Shown: positions 23,411-37,079 of the stretch, piece after piece | Layout of the letters: each line of letters begins with the position of its first letter | Position numbering within the stretch: position 1 is the stretch's first letter | Source of the DNA: Acanthosepion esculentum | Taxonomy: Eukaryota; Mollusca; Cephalopoda; Sepiida; Sepiidae | Length of the DNA stretch: 64,000 nt | Direction of reading: 5' to 3' | Assembly: GCA_964036315.1 (NCBI GenBank) | Contig: OZ038478.1 | Location: 143,673,057 to 143,737,056 of the forward strand | The notes under the pieces: model-generated | Told to the model about the DNA's origin: nothing | Seen by the model: only the letters and a program-made list of their open reading frames with translations | The model's database searches: none | Position numbers and translations under genes: made by a program

Positions 23411-25019
23411 ATGTCTTTTGGTTATTGACTAAAAATTACCTTCTACTTTTGAATGTACACATGGGTTTCATTTGGGCCGGTCAGTATCGTTGCCTTGTTA
23501 ACAATGTCTTTTGTTTATTGGCTAAAAATTACCTTCTACTTTTGAATGTACACATGGGTTTCATTTGGGCCGGTCAGTATCGTTGCCTAGTTAACAATGT
23601 CTTTTGGTTATTGACTAAAAATTACCTTCTACTTTTGAATGTACACATGGGTTTCATTTGGGCTTGTCAGTATCGTTGCCTAGTTAACAATGTCTTTTGG
23701 TTATTGACTAAATTTACCTTCTACTTTTGAATGTACACATGGGTTTCATTTGGGCCGGTCAGTATCGTTGCCTAGTTAACAATGTCTTTTGGTTATTGAC
23801 TAAAAATTACTTTCTACTTTTGAATGTACACATGGGTTTCATTTGGGCCGGTCAGTATCGTTGCCTAGATAACAATGTCTTTTGGTTATTGACTAAAAAT
23901 TACCTTCTACTTTTGAATGTACACATCGGTTTCATTTGGGCCGGTCAGTATCGTTGCCTAGTTAACAAGGTCTTTTGGTTATTGACTAAAAATTACCTTC
24001 TACTTTTGAATGTACACATGGGTTTCATTTGGGCCGGTCAGAATCGTTGCCTAGTTAACAATGTCTTTTGGTTATTGACTAAAAATTACCTTCTACTTTT
24101 GAATAAACACATGGGTTTCATTTAGGCCGGTCAGTATCGTTGCCTAGGTAACAATGTCTTTTGGTTATTGACTAAAAATTACATTCTACTTTTGAATGTA
24201 CACTAGGGTTTCATTTGGGCCGGTCAGTATCGTTGCCTATTTAACAATGTCTTTTGGTTATTGACTAAAAATTACCTTCTACTTTTGCATGTACACATGG
24301 GTTTCATTTAGGCCGGTCAGTATCGTTGCCTAGGTAACAATGTCTTTTGGTTATTGACTAAAAATTACCTTCTACTTTTAAATGTACACATGGGTTTCAT
24401 TTGGGCCGGTCAGTATCGTTGCCTAGATAACAATGTCTTTTGGTTATTGACTAAAAATTACCTTATACTTTTGAATGTACACATGGGTTTCATTTGGGCC
24501 GGTCAGTATCGTTGCCTAGTTAACAATGTCTTTTGGTTATTGACTAAAAATTACCTTCTACTTTTGAATGTACACATGGGTTTCATTTGGGCCGGTAAGT
24601 ATCGTTTCCTAGTTAAAAATGTCTTTTGGTTATTGACTAAAAATTACCTTCTACTTTTGAATGTACACATGGGTTTCATTTGGGCCGGTCAGTATCGTTG
24701 CCTAGTTAACAATGTCTTTTGGTTATTGACTAAAAATTACTTTCTACTTTTGAATGTACACATGGGTTTCATTTGGGCCGGTCAGTATCGTTGCCTAGAT
24801 AACAATGTCTTTTGGTTATTGACTAAAAATTACCTTCTACTTTTGAATGTACACATCGGTTTCATTTGGGCCGGTCAGTATCGTTGCCTAGTTAACAAGG
24901 TCTTTTGGTTATTGACTAAAAATTAACTTCTACTTTTGAATGTACACATGGGTTTCATTTGGGCAGGTCAGAATCGTTGCCTAGTTAACAATGTCTTTTG
25001 GTTATTGACTAAAAATTAC

Positions 25020-28000
25020 CTTCTACTTTTGAATAAACACATGTGTTTCATTTAGGCCGGTCAGTATCGTTGCCTAGGTAACAATGTCTTTTGGTTATTG
25101 ACTAAAAATTACCTTCTACTTTTGAATGTACACATGGGTTTCATTTGGGCCGGTCAGTATCGTTGCCTAGGTAACAATGTCTTTTGGTTATTGACTAAAA
25201 ATTACCTTCTACTTTTGTATGTACACATGGGTTTCATTTGGGCCGGTCAGTATCGTTGCCTAGTTAACAATGTCTTTTGGTTATTGACTAAAAATTACCT
25301 TATACTTTTGAATGTACACATGGGTTTCATTTGGGCCGGTCAGTATCGTTGCCTAGTTAACAATGTCTTTTGGTTATTGACTAAAAATTACCTTCTACTT
25401 TTGAATGTACACATGGGTTTCATTTGGGCCGGTCAGTATCGTTGCCTAGTTAACAATGTCTTTTGGTTATTGACTAAAAATTACCTTATACTTTTGAATG
25501 TACACATGGGTTTCATTTGGGCCGGTCAATATCGTTGCCTAGTTAACAATGTCTTTTGGTTATTGACTAAAAATTACTTTCTACTTTTGAATGTACACAT
25601 GAGTTTCATTTGGGCCAGTCAGTATCGTTGCCTAGTTAACTATGTCTTTTGTTTATTGGCTAAAAATTCCCTTCTACTTTTGAATGTACACATGGGTTTC
25701 ATTTGGGCCGGTCAGTATCGTTGCCTAGTTAACAATGTCTTTTGGTTATTGACTAAAAATTACCTTATACTTTTGAATGTACACATGGGTTTCATTTGGG
25801 CCGGTCAATATCGTTGCCTAGTTAACAATGTCTTTTGGTTATTGACTAAAAATTACCTTCTACTTTTGAATGTACACATGAGTTTCATTTGGGCCAGTCA
25901 GTATCGTTGCCTAGTTAACTATGTCTTTTGTTTATTGGCTAAAAATTACCTTCTACTTTTGAATGTACACATGGGTTTCATTTGGGCCGGTCAGTATCGT
26001 TGCCTAGTTAACAATGTCTTTTGGTTATTGACTAAAAATTACCTTCTACTTTTGAATGTACACATGGGTTTCATTTGGGCCGGTCAGTATCGTTGCCTAG
26101 TTAACAATGTCTTTTGGTTATTGACTAAAAATTACCTTCTACTTTTGAATGTACACATGGGTTTCATTTGGGCCGGTAAGTATCGTTTCCTAGTTAACAA
26201 TGTCTTTTGGTTATTGACTAAAAATTACCTTCTACTTTTGAATGTACACATGGGTTTCATTTGGGCCGGTCAGTATCGTTGCCTAGTTAACAATGTCTTT
26301 TGGTTATTGACTAAAAATTACTTTCTACTTTTGAATGTACACATGGGTTTCATTTGGGCCGGTCAGTATCGTTGCCTAGATAACAATGTCTTTTGGTTAT
26401 TGACTAAAAATTACCTTCTACTTTTGAATGTACACATCGGTTTCATTTGGGCCGGTCAGTATCGTTGCCTAGTTAACAAGGTCTTTTGGTTATTGACTAA
26501 AAATTAACTTCTACTTTTGAATGTACACATGGGTTTCATTTGGGCCGGTCAGAATCGTTGCCTAGTTAACAATGTCTTTTGGTTATTGACTAAAAATTAC
26601 CTTCTACTTTTGAATAAACACATGGGTTTCATTTAGGCCGGTCAGTATCGTTGCATAGGTAACAATGTCTTTTGGTTATTGACTAAAAATTACCTTCTAC
26701 TTTTGAATGTACACATGGGTTTCATTTGGGCCGGTCAGTATCGTTGCCTAGGTAACAATGTCTTTTGGTTATTGACTAAAAATTACCTTCTACTTTTGTA
26801 TGTACACATGGGTTTCATTTGGGCCGGTCAGTATCGTTGCCTAGTTAACAATGTCTTTTGGTTATTGACTAAAAATTACCTTCTACTTTTGAATGTACAC
26901 ATGGGTTTCATTTGGGCCGGTCAGTATCGTTGCCTAGTTAACAATGTCTTTTGGTTATTGACTAAAAATTACCTTCTACTTTTGAATGTACACATGGGTT
27001 TCATTTGGGCCGGTAAGTATCGTTTCCTAGTTAACAATGTCTTTTGGTTATTGACTAAAAATTACCTTCTACTTTTGAATGTACACATGGGTTTCATTTG
27101 GGCCGGTCAGTATCGTTGCCTAGTTAACAATGTCTTTTGGTTATTGACTAAAAATTACTTTCTACTTTTGAATGTACACATGGGTTTCATTTGGGCCGGT
27201 CAGTATCGTTGCCTAGATAACAATGTCTTTTGGTTATTGACTAAAAATTACCTTCTACTTTTGAATGTACACATGGGTTTCATTTGGGCCGGTCAGTATC
27301 GTTGCCTAGTTAACAAGGTCTTTTGGTTATTGACTAAAAATTAACTTCTACTTTTGAATGTACACATGGGTTTCATTTGGGCCGGTCAGAATCGTTGCCT
27401 AGTTAACAATGTCTTTTGGTTATTGACTAAAAATTACCTTCTACTTTTGAATAAACACATGGGTTTCATTTAGGCCGGTCAGTATCGTTGCCTAGGTAAC
27501 AATGTCTTTTGGTTATTGACTAAAAATTACCTTCTACTTTTGAATGTACACATGGGTTTCATTTGGGCCGGTCAGTATCGTTGCCTAGGTAACAATGTCT
27601 TTTGGTTATTGACTAAAAATTACCTTCTACTTTTGTATGTACACATGGGTTTCATTTGGGCCGGTCAGTATCGTTGCCTAGTTAACAATGTCTTTTGGTT
27701 ATTGACTAAAAATTACCTTCTACTTTTGAATGTACACATGGGTTTCATTTGGGCCGGTCAGTATCGTTGCCTAGTTAACAATGTCTTTTGGTTATTGACT
27801 AAAAATTACCTTCTACTTTTGAATGTACACATGGGTTTCATTTGGGCCGGTCAGTATCGTTGCCTAGTTAACAATGTCTTTTGGTTATTGACTAAAAATT
27901 ACCTTATACTTTTGAATGTACACATGGGTTTCATTTGGGCCGGTCAATATCGTTGCCTAGTTAACAATGTCTTTTGGTTATTGACTAAAAATTACTTTCT

Positions 28001-28780
28001 ACTTTTGAATGTACACATGAGTTTCATTTGGGCCAGTCAGTATCGTTGCCTAGTTAACTATGTCTTTTGTTTATTGGCTAAAAATTACCTTCTACTTTTG
28101 AATGTACACATGGGTTTCATTTGGGCCGGTCAGTATCGTTGCCTAGTTAACAATGTCTTTTGGTTATTGACTAAAAATTACCTTCTACTTTTGAATGTAC
28201 ACATGGGTTTCATTTGGGCCGGTCAGTATCGTTGCCTAGTTAACAATGTCTTTTGGTTATTGACTAAAAATTACCTTCTACTTTTGAATGTACACATGGG
28301 TTTCATTTGGGCCGGTCAGTATCGTTTCCTAGTTAACAATGTCTTTTGGTTATTGACTAAAAATTACCTTCTACTTTTGAATGTACACATGGGTTTCATT
28401 TGGGCCGGTCAGTATCGTTGCCTAGTTAACAATATCTTTTGATTATTGACTAAAAATTACTTTCTACTTTTGAATGTACACATGGGTTTCATTTGGGCCG
28501 GTCAGTATCGTGTCCTAGATAACAATGTCTTTTGGTTATTGACTAAAAATTACCTTCTACTTTTGAATGTACACATCGGTTTCATTTGGGCCGGTCAGTA
28601 TCGTTGCCTAGTTAACAAGGTCTTTTGGTTATTGACTAAAAATTACCTTCTACTTTTGAATGTACACATGGGTTTCATTTGGGCCGGTCAGAATCGTTGC
28701 CTAGTTAACAATGTCTTTTGGTTATTGACTAAAAATTACCTTCTACTTTTGAATAAACACATGGGTTTCATTTAGGCCGG
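25020..28780. repeat. Nested higher-order blocks of 17, 9 and 14 units marked by an AATAAA-bearing unit
   Basis: A unit in which TTGAATGTACAC is replaced by TTGAATAAACAC occurs at 25032, 26613, 27450 and 28752 (AATAAA start), spaced 1,581, 837 and 1,302 bp, that is exactly 17, 9 and 14 units. The units after it (CCTAGGTAAC, then TTTTGTATGTAC) repeat in the same order each time. Earlier and later copies of the marker lie at 15555, 18621, 19643, 24102 and 30888. It is confined to about 15.5-30.9 kb. Confidence 0.85.
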
Positions 28781-31250
28781 TCAGTATCGTTGCCTAGGTA
28801 ACAATGTCTTTTGGTTATTGACTAAAAATTACCTTCTACTTTTGAATGTACACATGGGTTTCATTTGGGCCGGTCAGTATCGTTGCCTATTTAACAATGT
28901 CTTTTGGTTATTGACTAAAAATTACCTTCTACTTTTGCATGTACACATGGGTTTCATTTAGGCCGGTCAGTATCGTTGCCTAGGTAACAATGTCTTTTGG
29001 TTATTGACTAAAAATTACCTTCTACTTTTGAATGTACACATGTGTTTCATTTGGGCCGGTCAGTATCGTTGCCTAGTTAACAATGTCTTTTGGTTATTGA
29101 CTAAAAATTACCTTATACTTTTGAATGTACACATGGGTTTCATTTGGGCCGGTCAGTATCGTTGCCTAGTTAACAATGTCTTTTGGTTATTGACTAAAAA
29201 TTACCTTCTACTTTTGAATGTACACATGAGTTTCATTTGGGCCAGTCAGTATCGTTGCCTAGTTAACTATGTCTTTTGGTTTTTGACTAAAAATTACCTT
29301 CTACTTTTGAATGTACACATGGGTTTTATTGGGCCGGTCAGAATCGTTGCCTAGTTAAAATGTCTTTTGGTTATTGACTAAAAATTACCTTCTACTTTTG
29401 AATGTACACATGGGTTTCATTTGGGCCGGCCAGTATCGTTGCCTAGGTAACAATGTCTTTTGGTTATTGACTAAAAATTACCTTCTACTTTTGTATGTAC
29501 ACATGGGTTTCATTTGGGCCGGTCAGTATCGTTGCCTAGTTAACAATGTCTTTTGGTTATTGACTAAAAATTACCTTATACTTTTGAATGTACACATGGG
29601 TTTCATTTGGGCCGGTCAGTATCGTTGCCTAGTTAACAATGTCTTTTGGTTATTGACTAAAAATTACCTTCTACTTTTGAATGTACACATGGGTTTCATT
29701 TGGGCCGGTCAGTATCGTTGCCTAGTTAACAATGTCTTTTGGTTATTGACTAAAAATTACCTTATACTTTTGAATGTACACATGGGTTTCATTTGGGCCG
29801 GTCAATATCGTTGCCTAGTTAACAATGTCTTTTGGTTATTGACTAAAAATTACCTTCTACTTTTGAATGTACACATGAGTTTCATTTGGGCCAGTCAGTA
29901 TCGTTGCCTAGTTAACTATGTCTTTTGGTTTTTGACTAAAAATTACCTTCTACTTTTGAATGTACACATGGGTTTTATTGGGCCGGTCAGAATCGTTGCC
30001 TAGTTAAGAATGTCTTTTGGTTATTGACTAAAAATTACCTTCTACTTTTGAATGTACACATGGGTTTCATTTGGGCCGGTCAGTATCGTTGCCTAGTTAA
30101 CAATGTCTTTTGGTTATTGGCTAAAAATTACCTTCTACTTTTGAATGTACACATGGGTTTCATTTGGGCCGGTCAGTATCGTTGCCTAGTTAACAATGTC
30201 TTTTGGTTATTGACTAAAAATTACCTTCTACTTTTGAATGTACACATGGGTTTAATTTGGGCCGATCAGTATCGTTGCCTAGTTAACAATGTTTTTTGGT
30301 TAGTGACTAAAAATTACCTTCTACTTTTGAATGTACACATGGGTTTCATTTGGGCCGGTCAGTATCGTTGCCTAGTTAACAATGTCTTTTGGTTATTGAC
30401 TAAAAATTACCTTCTATTTTTAAATGTACACATGGGTTTAATTTGGGCCGGTCAGTATCGTTGCCTAATTAGCAATAACTTCTGGTTATTGACTAAAAAT
30501 TACCTTCTACTTTTGAATGTACTCATGGGTTTCATTTGGGCCGGTCAGTATCGTTGCCTAGTTAACAATGTCTTTTGGTTATTGACTAAAAATTACCTTC
30601 TACTTTTGAATGTACACATGGGTTTCATTTGGGCCGGTCAGTATCGTTGCCTAGTTAACAATGTCTTTTGGTTATTGACTAAAAATTACCTTCTACTTTT
30701 GAATGTACACATGGGTTTCATTTGGGCCGGTCAGTATCGTTGCCTAGTTAACAATGTCTTTTGGTTATTGACTAAAAATTACCTTCTACTTTTTAATGTA
30801 CACATGGGTTTCATTTGGGCCGGTCAGTATCGTTGCCTAGATAACAATGTCTTTTGGTTATTGACTAAAAATTACCTTCTACTTTTGAATAAACACATGG
30901 GTTTCATTTAGGCCGGTCAGTATCGTTGCCTAGGTAACAATGTCTTTTGGTTATTGACTAAAAATTACCTTCTACTTTTGAATGTACACATGGGTTTTAT
31001 TGGGCCGGTCAGAATCGTTGCCTAGTTAAGAATGTCTTTTGGTTATTGACTAAAAATTACCTTCTACTTTTGAATGTACACATGGGTTTCATTTGGGCCG
31101 GTCAGTATCGTTGCCTAGGTAACAATGTCTTTTGGTTATTGACTAAAAATTACCTTCTACTTTTGAATGTACACATGAGTTTCATTTGGGCCAGTCAGTA
31201 TCGTTGCCTAGTTAACTATGTCTTTTGGTTTTTGACTAAAAATTACCTTC

Positions 31251-31270
31251 TACTTTTGCCGATCAGTATC
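31251..31270. repeat. Truncated satellite unit (about 25 bp missing)
   Basis: TACTTTTG at 31251-31258 is joined directly to CCGATCAGTATC. Unit positions 71-93 and 1-2 are missing. Little microhomology is visible at this junction. Confidence 0.85.
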
Positions 31271-34200
31271 GTTGCCTAGTTAACAATGTCTTTTGGTTAG
31301 TGACTAAAAATTACCTTCTACTTTTGAATGTACACATGGGTTTCATTTCGGCCGGTCAGTATCGTTGCCTAGTTAACAATGTCTTTTGGTTATTGACTAA
31401 AAATTACCTTCTATGTTTAAATGTACACATGGGTTTCATTTGGGCCGGTCAGTATCGTTGCCTAATTAACAATATCTTCTTGTTATTGACTAAAAATTAC
31501 CTTCTACTTTTGAATGTACACATGGGTTTCATTTGGGCCGGTCAGTATCGTTGCCTAGTTAACAATGTCTTTTGGTTATTGACTAAAAATTACCTTCTAC
31601 TTTTGAATGTACACATGGGTTTCATTTGGGCCGGTCAGTATCGTTGCCTAGTTAACAATGTCTTTTGGTTATTGACTAAAAATTACCTTCTACTTTTGAA
31701 TGTACACATGGGTTTCATTTGGGCCGGTCAGTATCGTTGCCTAGTTAAAAATGTCTTTTGGTTATTGACTAAAAATTACCTTCTACTTTTGAATGTACAC
31801 ATGTGTTTTTCATTTAGGCCCGTCAGTATCATTGCCTAGTTAACAATGTCTTTTGTTTATTGACTAAAAATTACCTTCTACTTTTGAATGTACACATGGG
31901 TTTCATTTGGGCCGGTCAGTATCGTTGCCTAGTTAACATGGTCTTTTGGTTATTGACTAAAAATTACCTTCTACTTTTTAATGTACACATGTGTTTCATT
32001 TAGGCCGGTCAGTATCGTTGCCTAGTTAACAATGTCTTTTGGATATTGTCTAAAAATTACCTTCTACTTTTGAATGTACACATGGGTTTAATATAGGCCT
32101 GTCAGTATCGTTGCCTAGTTAAAAATGTCTTTTGGTTATTGACTAAAAATTACCTTCTACTTTTGAATGTACACACAGGTTTCATTTGGGCCGGTCTGTA
32201 TCGTTGCCTAGTTAACAATGTCTTTTGGTTATTGACTAAAAATTACCTTCTACTTTTGAATGTACACATGGGTTTCATTTGGGCCGGTCAGTATCGTTGC
32301 CTAGTTAACAATGTCTTTTGGTTATTGACTAAAAATTACCTTCTACTTTTGAATGTACACATGGGTTTCATTTGGGCCGGTCAGTATCGTTGCCTAGTTA
32401 ACAATGTCTTTTAGTTATTGACTAAAAATTACCTTCTACTTTTGAATGTACACATGGGTTTCATTTGGGCCGGTCAGTATCGTTGCCTAGTTAACAATGT
32501 CTTTTGGTTATTGACTAAAAATTACCTTCTGCTTTTGAATGAACACATGGGTTTCATTTAGGCCGGACAGTATCGTTGCCTAGGTAACAATGTCTTTTGG
32601 TTATTGACTAAAAATTACCTTCTACTTTTGAATGTACACATGGGTTTCATTTGGGCCGGTCAGTATCGTTGCCTATTTAACAATGTCTTTTGGTTATTGA
32701 CTAAAAATTACCTTCTACTTTTGAATGTACACATGGGTTTCATTTGGGCCGGTCAGTATCGTTGCCTAGTTAACAATGTCTTTTGGTTATTGACTAAAAA
32801 TTACCTTCTACGTTTGAATGTACATATAGGTTTCATTTGGGCCGGTCAGTATCGTTGCCTAGTAAACAATGTCTTTTGGTTATTGACTAAAAATTACATT
32901 CTACTTTTGAATGTACACATGGGTTTCATTTGGGCCGGTCAGTATCGTTGCCTAGTTAAGAATGTCTTTTGTTTAATGACTAAAAATTACCTTCTACTTT
33001 TGAATGTACACATGGCTTTCATTTGGGTCGGTCAGTATCGTTGCCTAGTTAACAATGTCTTTTGGTTATTGACTAAAAATTACCTTCTACTTTTTAATGT
33101 ACACATGTGTTTCATTGAGGCCGGTCAGTATCGTTGCCTAGTTAACAATGTCTTTTGGTTATTGACTAAAAATTACCTTCTACTTTTGAATGTACGCATG
33201 GGTTTCATTTGAGCCGGTCAGTATCGTTGCCTAGTTAACAATGTCTTTTGGATATTGTCTAAAAATTACCTTCTACTTTTGAATGTACACATGGGTTTAA
33301 TTTACGCCTGTCAGTATCGTTGCCTAGTTAAAAATGTCTTTTGGTTATTGACTAAAAATTACCTTCTACTTTTGAATGTACACATGTGTTTCATTTAGGC
33401 CGGTCAATATCGTTGCCTAGTTAACAATGTCTTTTGGTTATTGACTAAAAATTACCTTCTACTTTTGAATGTACACATGGGTTTCATTTGGGCCGGTCAG
33501 TATCGTTGCCTAGTTAACAATGTCTTTTGGTTATTGACTAAAAATTACCTTCTACTTTTGAATGTACACATGGGTTTCATTTCGGTCGGTCAGTATCGTT
33601 GCCTAGTTAACAATGTCTTTTGGTTATTGACTAAATATTACCTTCTACTTTTGAATGTACACATAGGTTTCATTTGGGCCGGTCTGTATCGTTGCCTAGA
33701 TAACAATGTCTTTTGGTTATTGACTAAAAATTACATTCTACTTTTGAATGTACACATGGGTTTCATTTGGGCCGGTCAGTATCGTTGCCTAGTTAACAAT
33801 GTGTTTTAGTTATTGACTAAAAATTACCTTCTACTTTTGAATGTACACATGGTTTTCATTTGGGCCGGTCAGTATCGTTGCCTATTTAACAATGTCTTTT
33901 GGTTATTGACTAAAAATTACCTTCTCCTTTTGAATGTACACATGGGTTTCATTTGGGCCGGTCAGTATCGTTGCCTAGTTAACAATGTCTTTCGTTTATT
34001 GACTAAAAATTACCTTCTACTTTTGAATGTACACATGGGTTTCATTTGGGCCGGTCAGTATCGTTGCCTAGTTAACAATGTCTTTTGGTTATTGACTAAA
34101 AATTACCTTCTACTTTTGAATGTACACATGGGTTTCATTTGGGCCGGTCAGTATCGTTGCCTAGTTAACAATGTCTTTTGGTTATTGACTAAAAATTACC

Positions 34201-35519
34201 TTCTACTTTTGAATGAACACATGGGTTTCATTTACGCCGGTCAGTATCGTTGCCTAGGTAACAATGTCTTTTGGTTATTGACTAAAAATTACCTTCTACT
34301 TTTGAATGTACACATGGGTTTCATTTGGGCCGGTCAGTATCGTTGCCTATTTAACAATGTCTTTTGGTTATTGACTAAAAATTACCTTCTACTTTTGAAT
34401 GTACACATGGGTTTCATTTGGGCCGGTCAGTATCGTTTCCTAGTTAACAATGTCTTTTGGATATTGACTAAAAATTACCTTCTACTTTTGAATATACACA
34501 TGGGTTTCATTTGGGCCGGTCAGTATCGTTGCATAGTTAACAATGTCTTCTGGTTATTGACTAAAAATTACCTTCTACTTTTGAATGTACACATGGGTTT
34601 CATTTGGGCCGGTCAGTATCGTTGCCTAGTTAACAATGTCTTTTGGTTATTGACTAATAATTACCTTCTACTTTTGAATGTACACATGGGTTTCATTTGG
34701 GCCGGTCAGTATCGTTGCCTAGTTAACAATGTCTTTTGGTTATTGACTAAAAATTACCTTCTACTTTTGAATGTACACATGTGTTTCATTTGGGCCGGTC
34801 AGTATCGTTGCCTAGTTAACAATGTCTTTTGGTTATTGACTAAAAATTACCTTCTACTTTTGAATGTACACATGGGTTTCATTTGGGACGGTCACTATCG
34901 TTGCCTAGTTAACAATGTCTTTTGTTTATTGACTAAAAATTACCTTCTACTTTTGAATGTACACATGGGTTTCATTTAGGCCGGTCAGTATCGTTGCCTA
35001 TTTAACAATGTCTTTTGGATTTTGGCTAAAAATTACCTTCTACTTTTAATGTACACATGGGTTTCATTTGGGCCGGTCAGTATCGTTGCCTAGTTAACAA
35101 TGTCTTTTGGTTATTGACTAAAAATTACTTCTACTTTTGAATGTACACATGGGTTTCATTTAGGCCGGTAGGTTTATCGTTGCCTAGTTAACAATGTCTT
35201 TTGGATATTAGCTAAAAATTACCTTCTACTTTTGGATGTACAAATGGGTTTAATTTGGGCCGGTCAGTATCGTTGCCTAGTTAACAATTTTTTTTTGTTA
35301 TTGACTACAAATTACCTTCTACTTTTGAATGTACACATGTGTTTCATTTAGGCCGGTCAGTATCGTTGCCTAGTTAACAATGTCTTTTGGTTATTGACTA
35401 AAAATTACCTTCTACTTTTAAATGTACACATGTGATTCATTTGGGCCGGTCAGTATCGTTGCCTAGTTAACAATGTCTTCTGGTTATTGACTAAAAATTA
35501 CCTTCTACTTTTGAATGTA

Positions 35520-37079
35520 CACATGGGTTTCATTTGGGCCGGTCAGTATCGTTGCCTAGTTAACAGTGTCTTTTGGTTATTGACTAAAATTACCTTCTAC
35601 TTTTGAATGTACACATGGGTTTCATTTGGGCCGGTCAGTATCGTTGCCTAGTTAACAATGTATTTTGGTTATTGACTAAAAATTACCTTCTACTTTTGAA
35701 TGTACACATGTGTTTCATTTAGGCCGGTCAGTATCGTTGCCTAGTTAACAATGTCTTTTGTTTATTGACTAAAAATTACCTTTTACTTTTGAATGTACAC
35801 ATGGGTTTCATTTGGGCCGGTCAGTATCGTTGCCTATTTAACAATGTCTTTTGGTTATTGACTAAAAATTACCTTCTACTTTTGAATGTACACATGTGTT
35901 TCATTTAGGCCGGTCAGTATCGTTGCCTAGTTAACAATGTATTTTTGTTATTGACTAAAAATTACCTTCTACTTTTGAATGTACACAATGGTTTTCATTT
36001 GGGCCGGTCAGTATCGTTGCCTAGTTAACAATGTCTTTTGGTTATTGACTAAAAATTACCTTCTACTTTTGAATGTGCACATGGGTTTCATTTGGGCCGG
36101 TCAGTATCGTTGCCTAGTTAACAATGTCTTTTGGTTATTGACTAAAGATTACCTTCTACTTTTGAATGTACACATGGGTTTCATTTAGGCCGATCAGTAT
36201 CGTTGCCTAGTTAACAATGTCTTTTGGTTATTGACTAAAAATTACCTTCTACTTTTGAATGTACACATGGGTTTCATTTGGGCCGGTCAGTATCGTTGCC
36301 TAGTTAACAATGTCTTTTGGTTATTGACTAAAATTACCTTCTACTTTTGAATGTACACATGGGTTTCATTTGGGCCGGTCAGTATCGTTGCCTAGTTAAA
36401 AATGTCTTTTGGTTATTGACTAAAAATTACCTTCTACTTTTGAATGTACACATGTGTTTCATTTAGGCCGGTCAGTATCGTTGCCTAGTTAACAATGTCT
36501 TTTGTTTATTGACTAAAAATTACCTTCTACTTTTGAATGTACACATGGGTTTCATTTGGGCCGGTCAGTATCGTTGCCTATTTAACAATGTCTTTTGGTT
36601 ATTGACTAAAAATTACCTTCTACTTTTGAATGTACACATGTGTTTCATTTAGGCCGGTCAGTATCGTTGCCTAGTTAACAATGTATTTTTGTTATTGACT
36701 AAAAATTACCTTCTACTTTTGAATGTACACAATGGTTTTCATTTGGGCCGGTCAGTATCGTTGCCTAGTTAACAATGTCTTTTGGTTATTGACTAAAAAT
36801 TACCTTCTACTTTTGAATGTGCACATGGGTTTCATTTGGGCCGGTCAGTATCGTTGCCTAGTTAACAATGTCTTTTGGTTATTGACTAAAGATTACCTTC
36901 TACTTTTGAATGTACACATGGGTTTCATTTAGGCCGATCAGTATCGTTGCCTAGTTAACAATGTCTTTTGGTTATTGACTAAAAATTACCTTCTACTTTT
37001 GAATGTACACATGGGTTTCATTTGGGCCGGTCAGTATCGTTGCCTAGTTAACAATGTCTTTTGGTTATTGACTAAAAAT
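35520..37079. repeat. Tandem pair of 744-bp (8-unit) higher-order repeats
   Basis: The second copy begins at about 36264. Matching private variants are a one-A-short GACTAAAATTACC unit (35582/36326), AATGTATTTTTGTT, the displaced ATG in TACACAATGGTTTTC, and TGTGCACATGG, all 744 bp apart. I saw only a handful of differences between copies, for example TTTTACTTTT near 35780 against TTCTACTTTT. Confidence 0.9.

Noticed and set aside
25098..26507. 469-codon open frame, and the many other 60-469-codon frames in the array, as repeat-protein genes
   Set aside because: They are products of a 93-bp period divisible by three. Neighbouring units have stops, variants mostly change residues, and there is no promoter, unique N-terminus or conserved boundary.
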